Part shown: positions 1-10,472 of the stretch, piece after piece
Numbering within the stretch: position 1 is the first letter of the stretch
Layout: every line of letters begins with the position of its first letter
Assembly (NCBI GenBank): GCA_902459845.2
Contig: CABPSV020000176.1
Location: 1-18,869 of the forward strand
Direction of reading: 5' to 3'
Length of the DNA: 18,869 bases
Origin: Hepatocystis sp. ex Piliocolobus tephrosceles
Lineage: Eukaryota; Apicomplexa; Aconoidasida; Haemosporida; Plasmodiidae
Program-made: the position numbers and the translations under genes
Notes under the pieces: generated by a model
What the model saw: only the letters and a program-made list of their open reading frames with translations
What the model was told of the DNA's origin: nothing
The model's database searches: none

Positions 1-1809
<1,809 letters not shown>

Positions 1810-3234
1810 TTACGGTTGTATTAAAAAATTGAGCATGATAAACAAAACTAAAAATGCGATAATTATAATTTTTGTTAAATATTCTATATCTATGTTTTTA
1901 TATGTAAAATAATAATTATTAAAAAAATTTTCTTTTTTTTCAAATAAGTCCATATTATTATAATAACTCATATGCATATATAGAGTTGCCATATATGTGT
2001 ATATTTTATTTTTCATATGTTTGCATAATGTTAAATCTCCAAGACATGTGTTTTGAAAATTTAATGTATTGTTATTATTTTGATACTGTTTGTTGTCATA
2101 ATTAGTAGTGTTAATTATATGATCACCAGTAATATCCTGATCTTTAGCAATTAATAAAAGATTGGAATTATAAAAAATAATATTTTTACTATGTACCAAA
2201 GATGATACATTAAAATTTGATTTATTTACGGTTGGTGTTGAAATTATATATTTGGTTTTTAAATAATTCATTACACTATGCATTAGAAATGAATTTACAT
2301 TTTTATGTTGTTCATTTAAATTTGTTTTACTAATGTTATCTAAGTATGTAAAAAAGTAATTAGTAAACCTATCTATAGTTGAAACACCTAAGTAACCACT
2401 AGAAAATAAACTATAACTGTTTTCAGATGGATTAGAGGATGCTAATAAAAAAATGTTATTTATTTTATTTTTATTTAAAAAATATAAAATATCATTATAA
2501 AAGCTATAACCACGACATGTTTCAATAATAACAAAAATAGATTTATAAATTTGTTTAATAATTAATTCTTGTAAATATAATTTGAATTCAGCTGAACTTA
2601 TAATATTAAATTCTTGAATTTTTAAAAATTTTTCACCTCCATGACCTGTCATATAAATAATTAAATTTTTTTCTTTATTTACAGTTGTGTATAACCTAGT
2701 TTTATATGGCATGAAGCCATCATACCTATGTCTTATTACTCTTCTTAACTGAATGTCATATATATTATTATTTTTATAATCAATATTAATATTCTTATAT
2801 AAATTTTCATCTAATGTATTATCTTTTAAACTATTACTTTTAATTTGATTATGATTTTTATATATAGTACCATGTAAAATATTCCTACAATCACATGTAT
2901 GATCAAATGGTACCATAAGTAATATATTTTTATTTATATTGTCTCCTACGTTTTTTAAATAATCATATGCTATTAGTATATTAGTTGTATGTCGATAATT
3001 ATAATAATATCTCGAAGTACTTAATATTATAACATTATTGTTCATATAGTTTGCTTTTTTTAATTCTTTTAAAAAAAGGTTATTTATATTTTCTTTAATA
3101 TTATTATTACTTTTTATTTGATGGTATTTATCTTTCATATTTTTTATGTCTACACCTGAAAAAGAAATTGAAGCAACAGCATATTTTACAACAGCAAATA
3201 TAAATACAAAATAAAGTACTCTTTTTAATGCCAT
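1810..3234 (-). CDS. GPI8: GPI-anchor transamidase catalytic subunit (GPI8/PIG-K, peptidase family C13)
   Basis: A complete single-exon gene of 474 residues. GPI8 is the cysteine protease of the GPI transamidase in the ER membrane: it cleaves the C-terminal signal of a proprotein and transfers the new end to a GPI anchor. The N-terminus (about residues 1-22) is a hydrophobic signal peptide that fits this start codon. Family blocks follow in order: VIILSTSRYYYNYRH (68-82), LLMVPFDHTCDCRN (105-118), IIYMTGHGG with catalytic His198, and FVIIETC with catalytic Cys240, then the ASS-ENS-GVSTIDRF block (265-290). Cys114 aligns with the family cysteine that I believe forms the disulfide to PIG-T. A hydrophobic stretch at about 453-472 is the C-terminal membrane anchor. 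Residues 122-160 and 380-400 are Asn-rich low complexity. The family context around the catalytic Cys is usually DTCQA; here it is ETCRG. The gene is divergent to NOT2, with 3.2 kb between the two start codons. Confidence 0.96.
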   Translation of the reverse strand: MALKRVLYFVFIFAVVKYAVASISFSGVDIKNMKDKYHQIKSNNNIKENINNLFLKELKKANYMNNNVIILSTSRYYYNYRHTTNILIAYDYLKNVGDNINKNILLMVPFDHTCDCRNILHGTIYKNHNQIKSNSLKDNTLDENLYKNINIDYKNNNIYDIQLRRVIRHRYDGFMPYKTRLYTTVNKEKNLIIYMTGHGGEKFLKIQEFNIISSAEFKLYLQELIIKQIYKSIFVIIETCRGYSFYNDILYFLNKNKINNIFLLASSNPSENSYSLFSSGYLGVSTIDRFTNYFFTYLDNISKTNLNEQHKNVNSFLMHSVMNYLKTKYIISTPTVNKSNFNVSSLVHSKNIIFYNSNLLLIAKDQDITGDHIINTTNYDNKQYQNNNNTLNFQNTCLGDLTLCKHMKNKIYTYMATLYMHMSYYNNMDLFEKKENFFNNYYFTYKNIDIEYLTKIIIIAFLVLFIMLNFLIQP

Positions 3235-3275
3235 TTTCTGTATTTTACTCTTTCGCAGTCACTACATGTGTGTAC

Positions 3276-3306
<31 letters not shown>

Positions 3307-3542
3307 ACCTTTACTGGTCTGTTTTGGTCTAGCTTATATGTTATCGTCGTGTATATTTTATATGTTCTTATCTGGCTTATCTGTTCTCACTTCGTTCTAT
3401 TTTATTTTATTTTATTTTTATCTTATTTGGTTAAAAAATGTTATATTGATTTATACTTTTTTATTTTTGTGATAATACTCTCTTTTTCATGTTTTACAGA
3501 ATTTTTTTTTACGTTTATGATAATATCTTTTAACGCAAAAAA

Positions 3543-3543
<1 letters not shown>

Positions 3544-3585
<42 letters not shown>
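3544..3585. repeat. Poly(A) tract, 42 nt
   Basis: An unbroken run of A, about 310 nt upstream of the GPI8 start codon. On the GPI8 sense strand it reads as poly(T). Confidence 0.9.
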
Positions 3586-3588
<3 letters not shown>

Positions 3589-3708
3589 ATTAAAAAATAT
3601 CACATATATATGCTTATATATAATTAAATGCTTAACTAAGCATGCATTTATATGCACCTTTTACAGAATTGTACAGCTGATGTAGTTGATAAAAATTGTG
3701 AAGTATAG

Positions 3709-3789
<81 letters not shown>

Positions 3790-3795
3790 AAAACT

Positions 3796-3826
<31 letters not shown>
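3709..3826. repeat. Poly(A)79 followed by poly(T)24: potential hairpin
   Basis: Positions 3709-3787 are all A. After a 15-nt spacer, positions 3803-3826 are all T. The two tracts are complementary, so either strand could fold into a stem of up to 24 A:T pairs with a short loop. It lies about 0.5 kb upstream of GPI8. Confidence 0.9.
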
Positions 3827-5167
3827 AAATATTGACAACAATTTAAACAATTGAACTGTTGAAGATAAAAATACCTATCATTATACACAACTGATAAACA
3901 TGCTTACTTTTGTTCAATAACATTATTCATTTGCTTTGTTTACTCGTTAATTTTCTTGTTCGTTTAGTCATTTATTTATATTTTTTTTTAAACCTAGTAT
4001 AAAAAATAATGATATACGAAAAAAAATAGCTAATATTTGCAAAAAAAAAAAAAAAAAAATAAAAATTATCTAAGATGTACTTCCAAATTAAGCAAATAAA
4101 AAAAAATTAAATAAAAAAACAAAAAAAAAAGGTACTTTGAATATAATAGAAAATTGTAAACTACTGTTAAGAAATACAAAATAGAGAAATATATAAGGTT
4201 TTTTGTATTATCAACTATAACAAAAAAATTATGATTATTACACATTATATAGGGCTTATACTTACTCAGACAGCATGAAGGAAAATAAAACTATTTTTAT
4301 ATTAAAATATATTACACATTTTACATAATATTATAATGTAATAATCTAAACAATATTTAATTTGTATGATTTGTTATAAAAAAAGCGGTGTAATGAGAGA
4401 AAAAAAAAAAAAAAAAAAAAAAAAAATTATGTTTTGTGCTTACAAAGGTATACTAGTCAATTGTAACTAAAATAATATTTATAAATCTGAATGGGTATAG
4501 TTTAGAATAGCATTGCACCTGCATACATAAACGTATAATGTCTTGAGTTTAACTAAATAAGAGAAAATATTAATAACATAAATAGTTAAAAAAGCAAATA
4601 AATAAGCAATTATATATAATTAAATAAATATATAAATAAAAAGAGTACGCATGATAACAATGTTTGACTTTTGTAAAACTACGAAATAGAACAAACGTTT
4701 TATAAAATAGAAATCTATACAATGTTAAAAATAAACGTTGCAATAGATATTGAGTAAGTTCATTTGGAAAATATTTTTTTATAATAAAAAAATGTATAAA
4801 CACGAATAGGTATATATATGTGAGTTTTTTTTTTTTTTTTTTATGTTTTCACTTTTTAAAAAAAGAATAAATCTAAAATAAAAAAATTAAAAAAAAAATA
4901 ATGTATACCCATTTACATGATTAAAACACAGAAAAACAAATAAATAATTAAATAAATAAGTATATAAAACAAAATAAAACAAAATAAAATGATAAAACTT
5001 AAGTGTATGTAATCCTATATAAGTACATGTTTAATAATAACACTTTCCTCTTTTATCTTTTTATTGTGCTTAGGTTTTTTTTTTTATTTTTATCTTTTTT
5101 TTTTTTTTGCTAATATTAAAAATTTTTTGCTGCTAATGTTAATCTCTTTATAATTAAAAAAAAATAT

Positions 5168-5235
5168 AATAAAATAAAGGAAAATAAAATAAAGGAAAAT
5201 AAAGTAAAGGAAAATAAAGTAAAGGAAAATAAAAT
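5168..5235. repeat. 15-nt tandem repeat, about four copies
   Basis: The unit is AAAATAAAATAAAGG, with a variant reading AAAATAAAGTAAAGG. Clear copies lie at 5181-5195, 5196-5210 and 5211-5225, with a degenerate copy before and a partial one after. The GG at each unit end makes it stand out from the surrounding A+T-rich DNA. No coding role is likely. Confidence 0.85.
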
Positions 5236-5596
5236 GTATATAAATATACATGTAGCTATGTAATATAAAAAAAAAAAAAAAAAAAAAAATTGCATTTTGC
5301 ATTATTATGTAAAACTTTTTTTACATTATATAATATTTATTAATTAATCTGTTAATTTATATATTTATGCATACTAAATGTGCTTTTTTAAAAATTAATG
5401 ACACAGTATGTAAAGTTTTTATATATGTCCTTAACGTTGTAATAAAATACCTATCATTAGTCCTATATATATAATATTTTGTTTTATCCTTTGAGTTTTT
5501 ACAAACGTGTATATAGCGAATACCAACTAGTGCGTTCTAACTATATAATTCTGTTGACATTTATTATCTTTTTTTTTATTAAAACATAAAAATATA

Positions 5597-5600
<4 letters not shown>

Positions 5601-5632
<32 letters not shown>
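5601..5632. repeat. (TA)n dinucleotide run
   Basis: About 16 alternating A/T dinucleotides. Similar shorter runs occur at 1157-1180, 9107-9140 and 15477-15503. Confidence 0.85.
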
Positions 5633-5638
<6 letters not shown>

Positions 5639-6275
5639 AACGTTAAACTTTGATATACTATTTAAATATGATCTTTTTATTTTTGAAAAAAGCGCTATAG
5701 TATATATATTGTATATTCTATGTTTTTTTTTTTTTCAACATAATTTAAAAATATATTCAGATTTATACACATGTATATATTTTTTGGTACGTGTTTTATG
5801 CGTACATTATATACTTTATACCTACATAAATATATACATATATAATTAACTATGTACTTTAATTTAAGTTTTAAATAAAACTTGTAAACTTTTAATATGT
5901 TTTTAATAATGTCCGTACATTGTAAATAAATAAGTACAAAAAGAAGAAAGAAAAAAAAAAAAAAAAAAAAAAAAAATGTTTACTTGTGTTTTGCATGTGT
6001 ACATATATATTTATACATATTTGTATTGTACATACTTTAAAAAAATAAAAAAAAAAAAAGGAATAAAAAAAAATACCGTATCACACATTTATATATACAC
6101 ACATTTGTACATATATGTAAATATATATATATTAATGTATACGTGATAAAAAAAAAACATAAACACTTTTTGTGACCTCCTGTAAATAAAAAAAAGGACA
6201 AAAAATACACACAAGGTTTATATATTTATCTTAATAAATATATGTAGAGAAAATAGAAAGAAAAAGAAAAATACA

Positions 6276-6309
6276 TTTTTTTTTTTTTTTTTTTTTTTTA
6301 ATACTTTTT

Positions 6310-6357
<48 letters not shown>

Positions 6358-6382
6358 ATAAAACCACCACCACCTTTCCCCC
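6276..6382 (+). promoter_or_regulatory. T tracts and C-rich element upstream of NOT2
   Basis: Two T tracts (6276-6299, 24 nt; 6313-6356, 44 nt) are followed by a C-rich element at 6364-6382 made of CCACCACCACC, TTT and CCCCC. The NOT2 start codon is 46 nt further on. Cytosine runs are rare in the non-coding DNA of this window, and comparable elements lie upstream of the HCF101-like gene and GGPPS. It probably lies in the 5' UTR or core promoter; this is inferred from position. Confidence 0.45.
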
Positions 6383-6428
6383 AAAAATAAAAGCAAAAAA
6401 ATAATAAAAAATAAGAAAAATTACAACC

Positions 6429-9029
6429 ATGAGTAAAAATAATAAAGAAAAAAAAAAAGAAAAAGTCAAAAAACCAGTTAAATCACAGAAAAATAAAAAA
6501 AATGATAACACGAGTGATTTAAATAAAAGTGAAGAGAGTAACTTAGATGATACAAACAACGAATCTAATAAACATGAATCTGATTTATCAGACGACAGTT
6601 ACGATAAGAATAATTCTAAGGAATATAAATTGTATAGTTTAGAAAAAAGACAGAATATGGCAAATAATAGTCATGTTAAGAAGAAAAATATATTAGGTGA
6701 AGAAGAAGTAGGAGAAGATGAAAAAGATGAAACAGAAAATGAAAAAGAAGAAACAGAAGATGGAGGAGGAGAAGAAGAAGAAGAAGCAGAACATATCGAT
6801 TCACTTAACGGTATTAATAATGTATCAATGAATGAAAAAAAATATGTTGGTCTAGAAAGACAAGATTCAAAAGAAGATATGAATAATGATATAAAAGAAA
6901 AAAAAACAAATAAAGATAAAAAAAAAAGTAGTAAAAATAAAAAAGAACATAATATATATAAATCGGCAGAATGTAATAAGGAAACATGTACTGATACGAA
7001 GGATAATAATTTTTTTGATGGAAATAATCATACTATTACAAATTCTGTAGATTCTACAAATAATACAATAAATCGCACTGTTATAAATAATACAAATAAT
7101 GATAATATAAACAGTAGTAACTTACGCAGTAATATACATAATAATAGTAAAAAAAAAAATGAAGAAAATTTAAACATGGAAAAAACAAATAAAAACACAA
7201 ATATAACTAAAGCATCTGATAGTAGTAACAACCATTCATTACAAGGTAATATAAATAATTACAAAGATAACAGAGAGGATAGTAATATTTCTAATGACAA
7301 CTTGAATTTTACACCTAATCCAATAGATGATAATAATAATTTGAATTGTGGTAATAAAAATGATTTAAACAATAATACACATTGGCATAATGACGAAACA
7401 GAAAATAAAAAAGATCAAAAACATAATGCGGATATTAATATTAATATATCATTGAATGAATCAATAAAAGGAAAGAAGCATAATAATAAAAAAGGCGTAA
7501 AAAATGGTGATAATAATGTAAAAAATAATATAGATGAGAAGAGTAATAAAAGTATAAAAAATGGAACTAAGAAAACTATAGTGTATGATGATTCATATAA
7601 CGGTAGTATTGACAGCAATGATAACAGTAACATTTGTAACAATACTACCACTAACAACATGAGTAATAACGAGGATATGAATGACGATAATATCATAGTA
7701 AATGGTGTACAATATGGATCTCAAGAAAAAAAAAAAAAAATTCATGTTTACAATCACTGGCAAAACAAACAGCATGATGGTCATGCTGAAAAAATGGAAA
7801 ATATACACGTGAATGAAATTAAAGAAATTACAAAGGGTAATGAGAAAAATAATGAGAAAAATAATGAAAAAAATAATGAAAAAAATAATGAAAAAAATAA
7901 TGAAAAAAATAATGAAAAAAATAATGAAAAAAATAATGAAAAAAATAATGAAAAAAATAATAAAAAAGTAGGAATAAATAAAAAAAAAGAAAATAGTCAC
8001 AAACAAAAAGAAACAAACAATAGTTCTAATTGTTTTGATAATAATATAAATGATGAAAATGTAAATAACAATCATAACAGTAGCCATAATAATGCTGATG
8101 AAAAAACAAAAATTGTAAACAAAAAGGGGACTAACATTTCGTCAGATTGTGAGAATGGAAATTTAGAAAATGGAACAAAAAAAGAAGAGTCTTATACAAA
8201 TATTGAACAAGATAAAGAAAAAAGAGTAAATAACAAGGATGAAATGAATAAAAGTAATAAAACAAACCAAAGTGGAAAACATAAAAAAAAAAATAAAGTG
8301 GGACAAATACAAACATTAGAAGATATTGAAAAAATATGTAATATTGACAGTAAATGTAAACTACAAGAAGCAAAAGAAATGGAAAAATTATATAAAGATG
8401 AAAATTGTTTTATTAATAATCTATATAATATAGAACAGGAAAAAAAATTAACAACAAAAGAAATATTATATGAAACAACTGAAGAAGCTAAAAAATATAA
8501 TAGAATAAATTATGGTTTATTAGGTATATTAAAAGTTATTAAAATGAGTGATCCCCATTTAAATATGTTGGCATTAGGAACAGATTTAACAACACTAGGA
8601 TTAAGTTTAAATTCGTCTGATTATTTATTTCCTACTTTTGCTTCACCTACACAAGATAATCCAACGTGTAAAGATAAAAACTTTGTTAGACCTGCTTCAT
8701 ATTTAAATACTCATTTTCAATTACGTTTATCATTATTATTAAAATTACAAACACAAACATTATTTTATATTTTTTATAATTTACCAAGGGATGTATTACA
8801 AGCGTATGCAGCTTCTGAATTATATATACGGAATTGGGTGTATCACACTATTTATAAAAAATGGTTTACTCCTAATAATAACTCAAAACGCACAGACATA
8901 AAAAGCTGTTCTAGTTGGATTTATTTTGATCCTATTTCTTGGTCGAACAAATCATATAATCAAGTCTTAGATGTCCAATATATTATGAATATTCAGGACA
9001 TAACAGAATGTATTGAACAAATTGTTTGA
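6429..9029 (+). CDS. NOT2: CCR4-NOT complex subunit NOT2 (CNOT2), with long low-complexity N-terminus
   Basis: Single-exon gene of 866 residues. The C-terminus (about 690-866) is a NOT2/3/5 domain: LNMLALGTDLTTLGL (711-725), LFPTFASP (733-740), LFYIFYNLPRDVLQ (778-791), then AASELYIRNWVYH and a final IYFDP..W segment. The LALGTDLTTLGL block marks NOT2 rather than NOT3/5. NOT2 pairs with NOT3/5 and docks on NOT1, helping CCR4/CAF1 to shorten mRNA poly(A) tails. The first 620 residues or so are Asn/Lys/Asp/Glu-rich, with an acidic block (about 95-122) and ten NEKN repeats (471-510), and are probably disordered. The stretch at about 625-690 looks more ordered. The start ATG follows an A-rich leader (ACAACCATGAG), and no better start is visible. 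Its 3' end faces the HCF101-like gene. The low-complexity N-terminus is usual for Plasmodium and much longer than in yeast or human NOT2. Confidence 0.93.
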   Translation: MSKNNKEKKKEKVKKPVKSQKNKKNDNTSDLNKSEESNLDDTNNESNKHESDLSDDSYDKNNSKEYKLYSLEKRQNMANNSHVKKKNILGEEEVGEDEKDETENEKEETEDGGGEEEEEAEHIDSLNGINNVSMNEKKYVGLERQDSKEDMNNDIKEKKTNKDKKKSSKNKKEHNIYKSAECNKETCTDTKDNNFFDGNNHTITNSVDSTNNTINRTVINNTNNDNINSSNLRSNIHNNSKKKNEENLNMEKTNKNTNITKASDSSNNHSLQGNINNYKDNREDSNISNDNLNFTPNPIDDNNNLNCGNKNDLNNNTHWHNDETENKKDQKHNADININISLNESIKGKKHNNKKGVKNGDNNVKNNIDEKSNKSIKNGTKKTIVYDDSYNGSIDSNDNSNICNNTTTNNMSNNEDMNDDNIIVNGVQYGSQEKKKKIHVYNHWQNKQHDGHAEKMENIHVNEIKEITKGNEKNNEKNNEKNNEKNNEKNNEKNNEKNNEKNNEKNNEKNNKKVGINKKKENSHKQKETNNSSNCFDNNINDENVNNNHNSSHNNADEKTKIVNKKGTNISSDCENGNLENGTKKEESYTNIEQDKEKRVNNKDEMNKSNKTNQSGKHKKKNKVGQIQTLEDIEKICNIDSKCKLQEAKEMEKLYKDENCFINNLYNIEQEKKLTTKEILYETTEEAKKYNRINYGLLGILKVIKMSDPHLNMLALGTDLTTLGLSLNSSDYLFPTFASPTQDNPTCKDKNFVRPASYLNTHFQLRLSLLLKLQTQTLFYIFYNLPRDVLQAYAASELYIRNWVYHTIYKKWFTPNNNSKRTDIKSCSSWIYFDPISWSNKSYNQVLDVQYIMNIQDITECIEQIV
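7839..7958 (+). repeat. 12-nt coding repeat in NOT2, ten copies (NEKN)
   Basis: Ten exact-length units of AATGAAAAAAAT encode Asn-Glu-Lys-Asn. The first two units use GAG for Glu and the other eight use GAA, so the array is nearly identical at DNA level, as expected after recent expansion by slippage or unequal exchange. It sits in the disordered N-terminal region, residues 471-510. Confidence 0.95.
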
Positions 9030-9102
9030 AATTAGTTGTACCGTTTTTGCAAGAATTTTAAAACGTCTCGCAAGTGTATATGTACAAATATTATACCCAC
9101 AC

Positions 9103-9140
<38 letters not shown>

Positions 9141-10095
9141 TTGTGCTTATGTATTTGTTGTTATATTTTTATGCTTATATATTTTATTTTAATTTTTAAC
9201 AATTTATTCATCCAGTTTACATCCTTTTTTTATGCATTTCTTTTTTTTTTTTTTATAATTTTATTATATAATGTTTGCCGGTGTAGTTAATATTTGTACC
9301 TACTTCAATGAATTCATGTACGTTAATGTACGTGTGCTTTTTTATACATACATGTGATTGTAAATGTTTGTATATATTTTTTGTACCATTTTATTACTTA
9401 CATATTTACAATTCTAGCATTTTCTTATGTTACAAATGTCGTACACATTGGTGGAAAAAAAAAAAAATAAAATAAATAAACAAATAAATAAAAATGCATA
9501 CTTATTTAAATATGAATTTTTTTAATATGTGTTATATATACACACCGATGTAAAAGAGATTGCTACATATGTATATATATATTATATATGCGTGTATATG
9601 TGTCCATATGTATACTACATAAGCATGTATATGATTGTCACCTCTGATAAAAAAAAAAAAAAAAAAAAATATTTAAACTTCTTATTAGTACAAAAAATTT
9701 ACTAATCAGTAAAAAAAGCTTAAAAAAAAAAAAAAAAATTATTCTATAAAACTTAATCTATATTTATAAATATATTTTTAAAAATGAGACTATTCATTAT
9801 TCATTAGGTTAACTCAATTGTTATGAAAATGTTGCTGTTCATTTTGATGAAAAAAAATAAAATAAAAAAGTAAATAAATAAGTAAATAAATAAACTACCA
9901 TTCCCATGTTTTTGTGCTTTGGATTGCATTATTATATATATTTGGTGCCCGACCCTTTTATTTATAAGTTGTTTTTTTTATATTTTATTAATGGATAAAA
10001 CAGGATACAACAAGTATTATGCGTAAGTGAGAGTTTACTATTTTAAAAATGGTTATGACCTTTGCAAAAAAAAAAAAAAAAAATAATAATAAGTA

Positions 10096-10111
10096 GGTAG
10101 TAGGTAGGTGG
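10096..10111 (+). other. G-rich element with four GG pairs
   Basis: GGTAGTAGGTAGGTGG has four GG doublets separated by 5, 2 and 1 bases. It could form a two-quartet G-quadruplex, which is weak at best. It is unusual here because GG clusters are rare in this intergenic DNA. Confidence 0.4.
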
Positions 10112-10238
10112 CTATAAATAAACAAATATCACCAATACAATGATATTAATGTTAAAAATTGTTGTGCTAAATATGGTTGTACTAGAAATAACAATATAAA
10201 TAACGATACTTAGGATAGTTTAAAAAAAAAAAAAAAAA

Positions 10239-10427
10239 ATGACAAAAATGGCAAAAATGACAAAAATGACAAAAATGACAAAAATGACAAAAATGACAAA
10301 AATGGCAAAAATGGCAAAAATGACAAAAATGGCAAAAATGACAAAAATGACAAAAATGGCAAAAATGACAAAAATGACAAAAATGACAAAAATGGCAAAA
10401 ATGACAAAAATGACAAAAATGGCAAAA
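10239..10427 (+). repeat. 9-bp minisatellite, 21 units (ATGACAAAA / ATGGCAAAA)
   Basis: Twenty-one units in perfect register. Each is ATGACAAAA or ATGGCAAAA, so only the fourth base of the unit varies (A or G). Because the unit is a multiple of three, it produces open frames on both strands (Met-Thr/Ala-Lys on plus; Phe-Val/Ala-Ile and Leu-Ser/Pro-Phe types on minus). These are artefacts of the repeat rather than genes. It lies 46 bp beyond the stop codon of the HCF101-like gene and may be in its 3' UTR. Confidence 0.95.
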
Positions 10428-10472
10428 AAAGGTAGATAAATTTTAAAAGCATATATATAGTTATTTACCCAT

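Larger units (their letters stand above)
3235..6428. promoter_or_regulatory. Divergent promoter region between GPI8 and NOT2
   Basis: This 3.2 kb region separates the start codons of GPI8 (minus) and NOT2 (plus), so it should hold both promoters and both 5' UTRs. I see no conserved coding sequence in it. It contains long A tracts (3544-3585 and 3709-3787), a T tract at 3803-3826, a 15-nt tandem repeat at 5168-5235, a TA run at 5601-5632, and two T tracts just before NOT2. The open frames at 3632-3850, 4570-4803 and 5090-5302 are translations of homopolymers and short repeats. Function is inferred from gene orientation only; I cannot place a transcription start. Confidence 0.65.
9030..10472. 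other. Convergent 3' region between NOT2 and the HCF101-like gene
   Basis: NOT2 ends on the left and the HCF101-like gene, read from the right, ends at 10473, so this 1.4 kb should hold both 3' UTRs and polyadenylation sites. Contents seen: a TA run (9107-9140), A tracts near 9457, 9650, 9725 and 10066-10082, a G-rich element at 10096-10111 and a 9-bp minisatellite at 10239-10427. The 9036-9290 frame is TA and T-tract translation. A slightly more G+C-rich stretch lies at about 9900-9960, but I recognise no RNA in it. Confidence 0.65.

Noticed and set aside
7415..8087. Antisense frames in NOT2
   Set aside because: Shadows of Asn/Lys-rich coding sequence; the translations are Ile/Phe/Leu homopolymers.
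9900..9960. Slightly G+C-richer stretch as a possible structured RNA
   Set aside because: I could find no tRNA cloverleaf, snoRNA boxes or clear stem; the composition alone is not enough.
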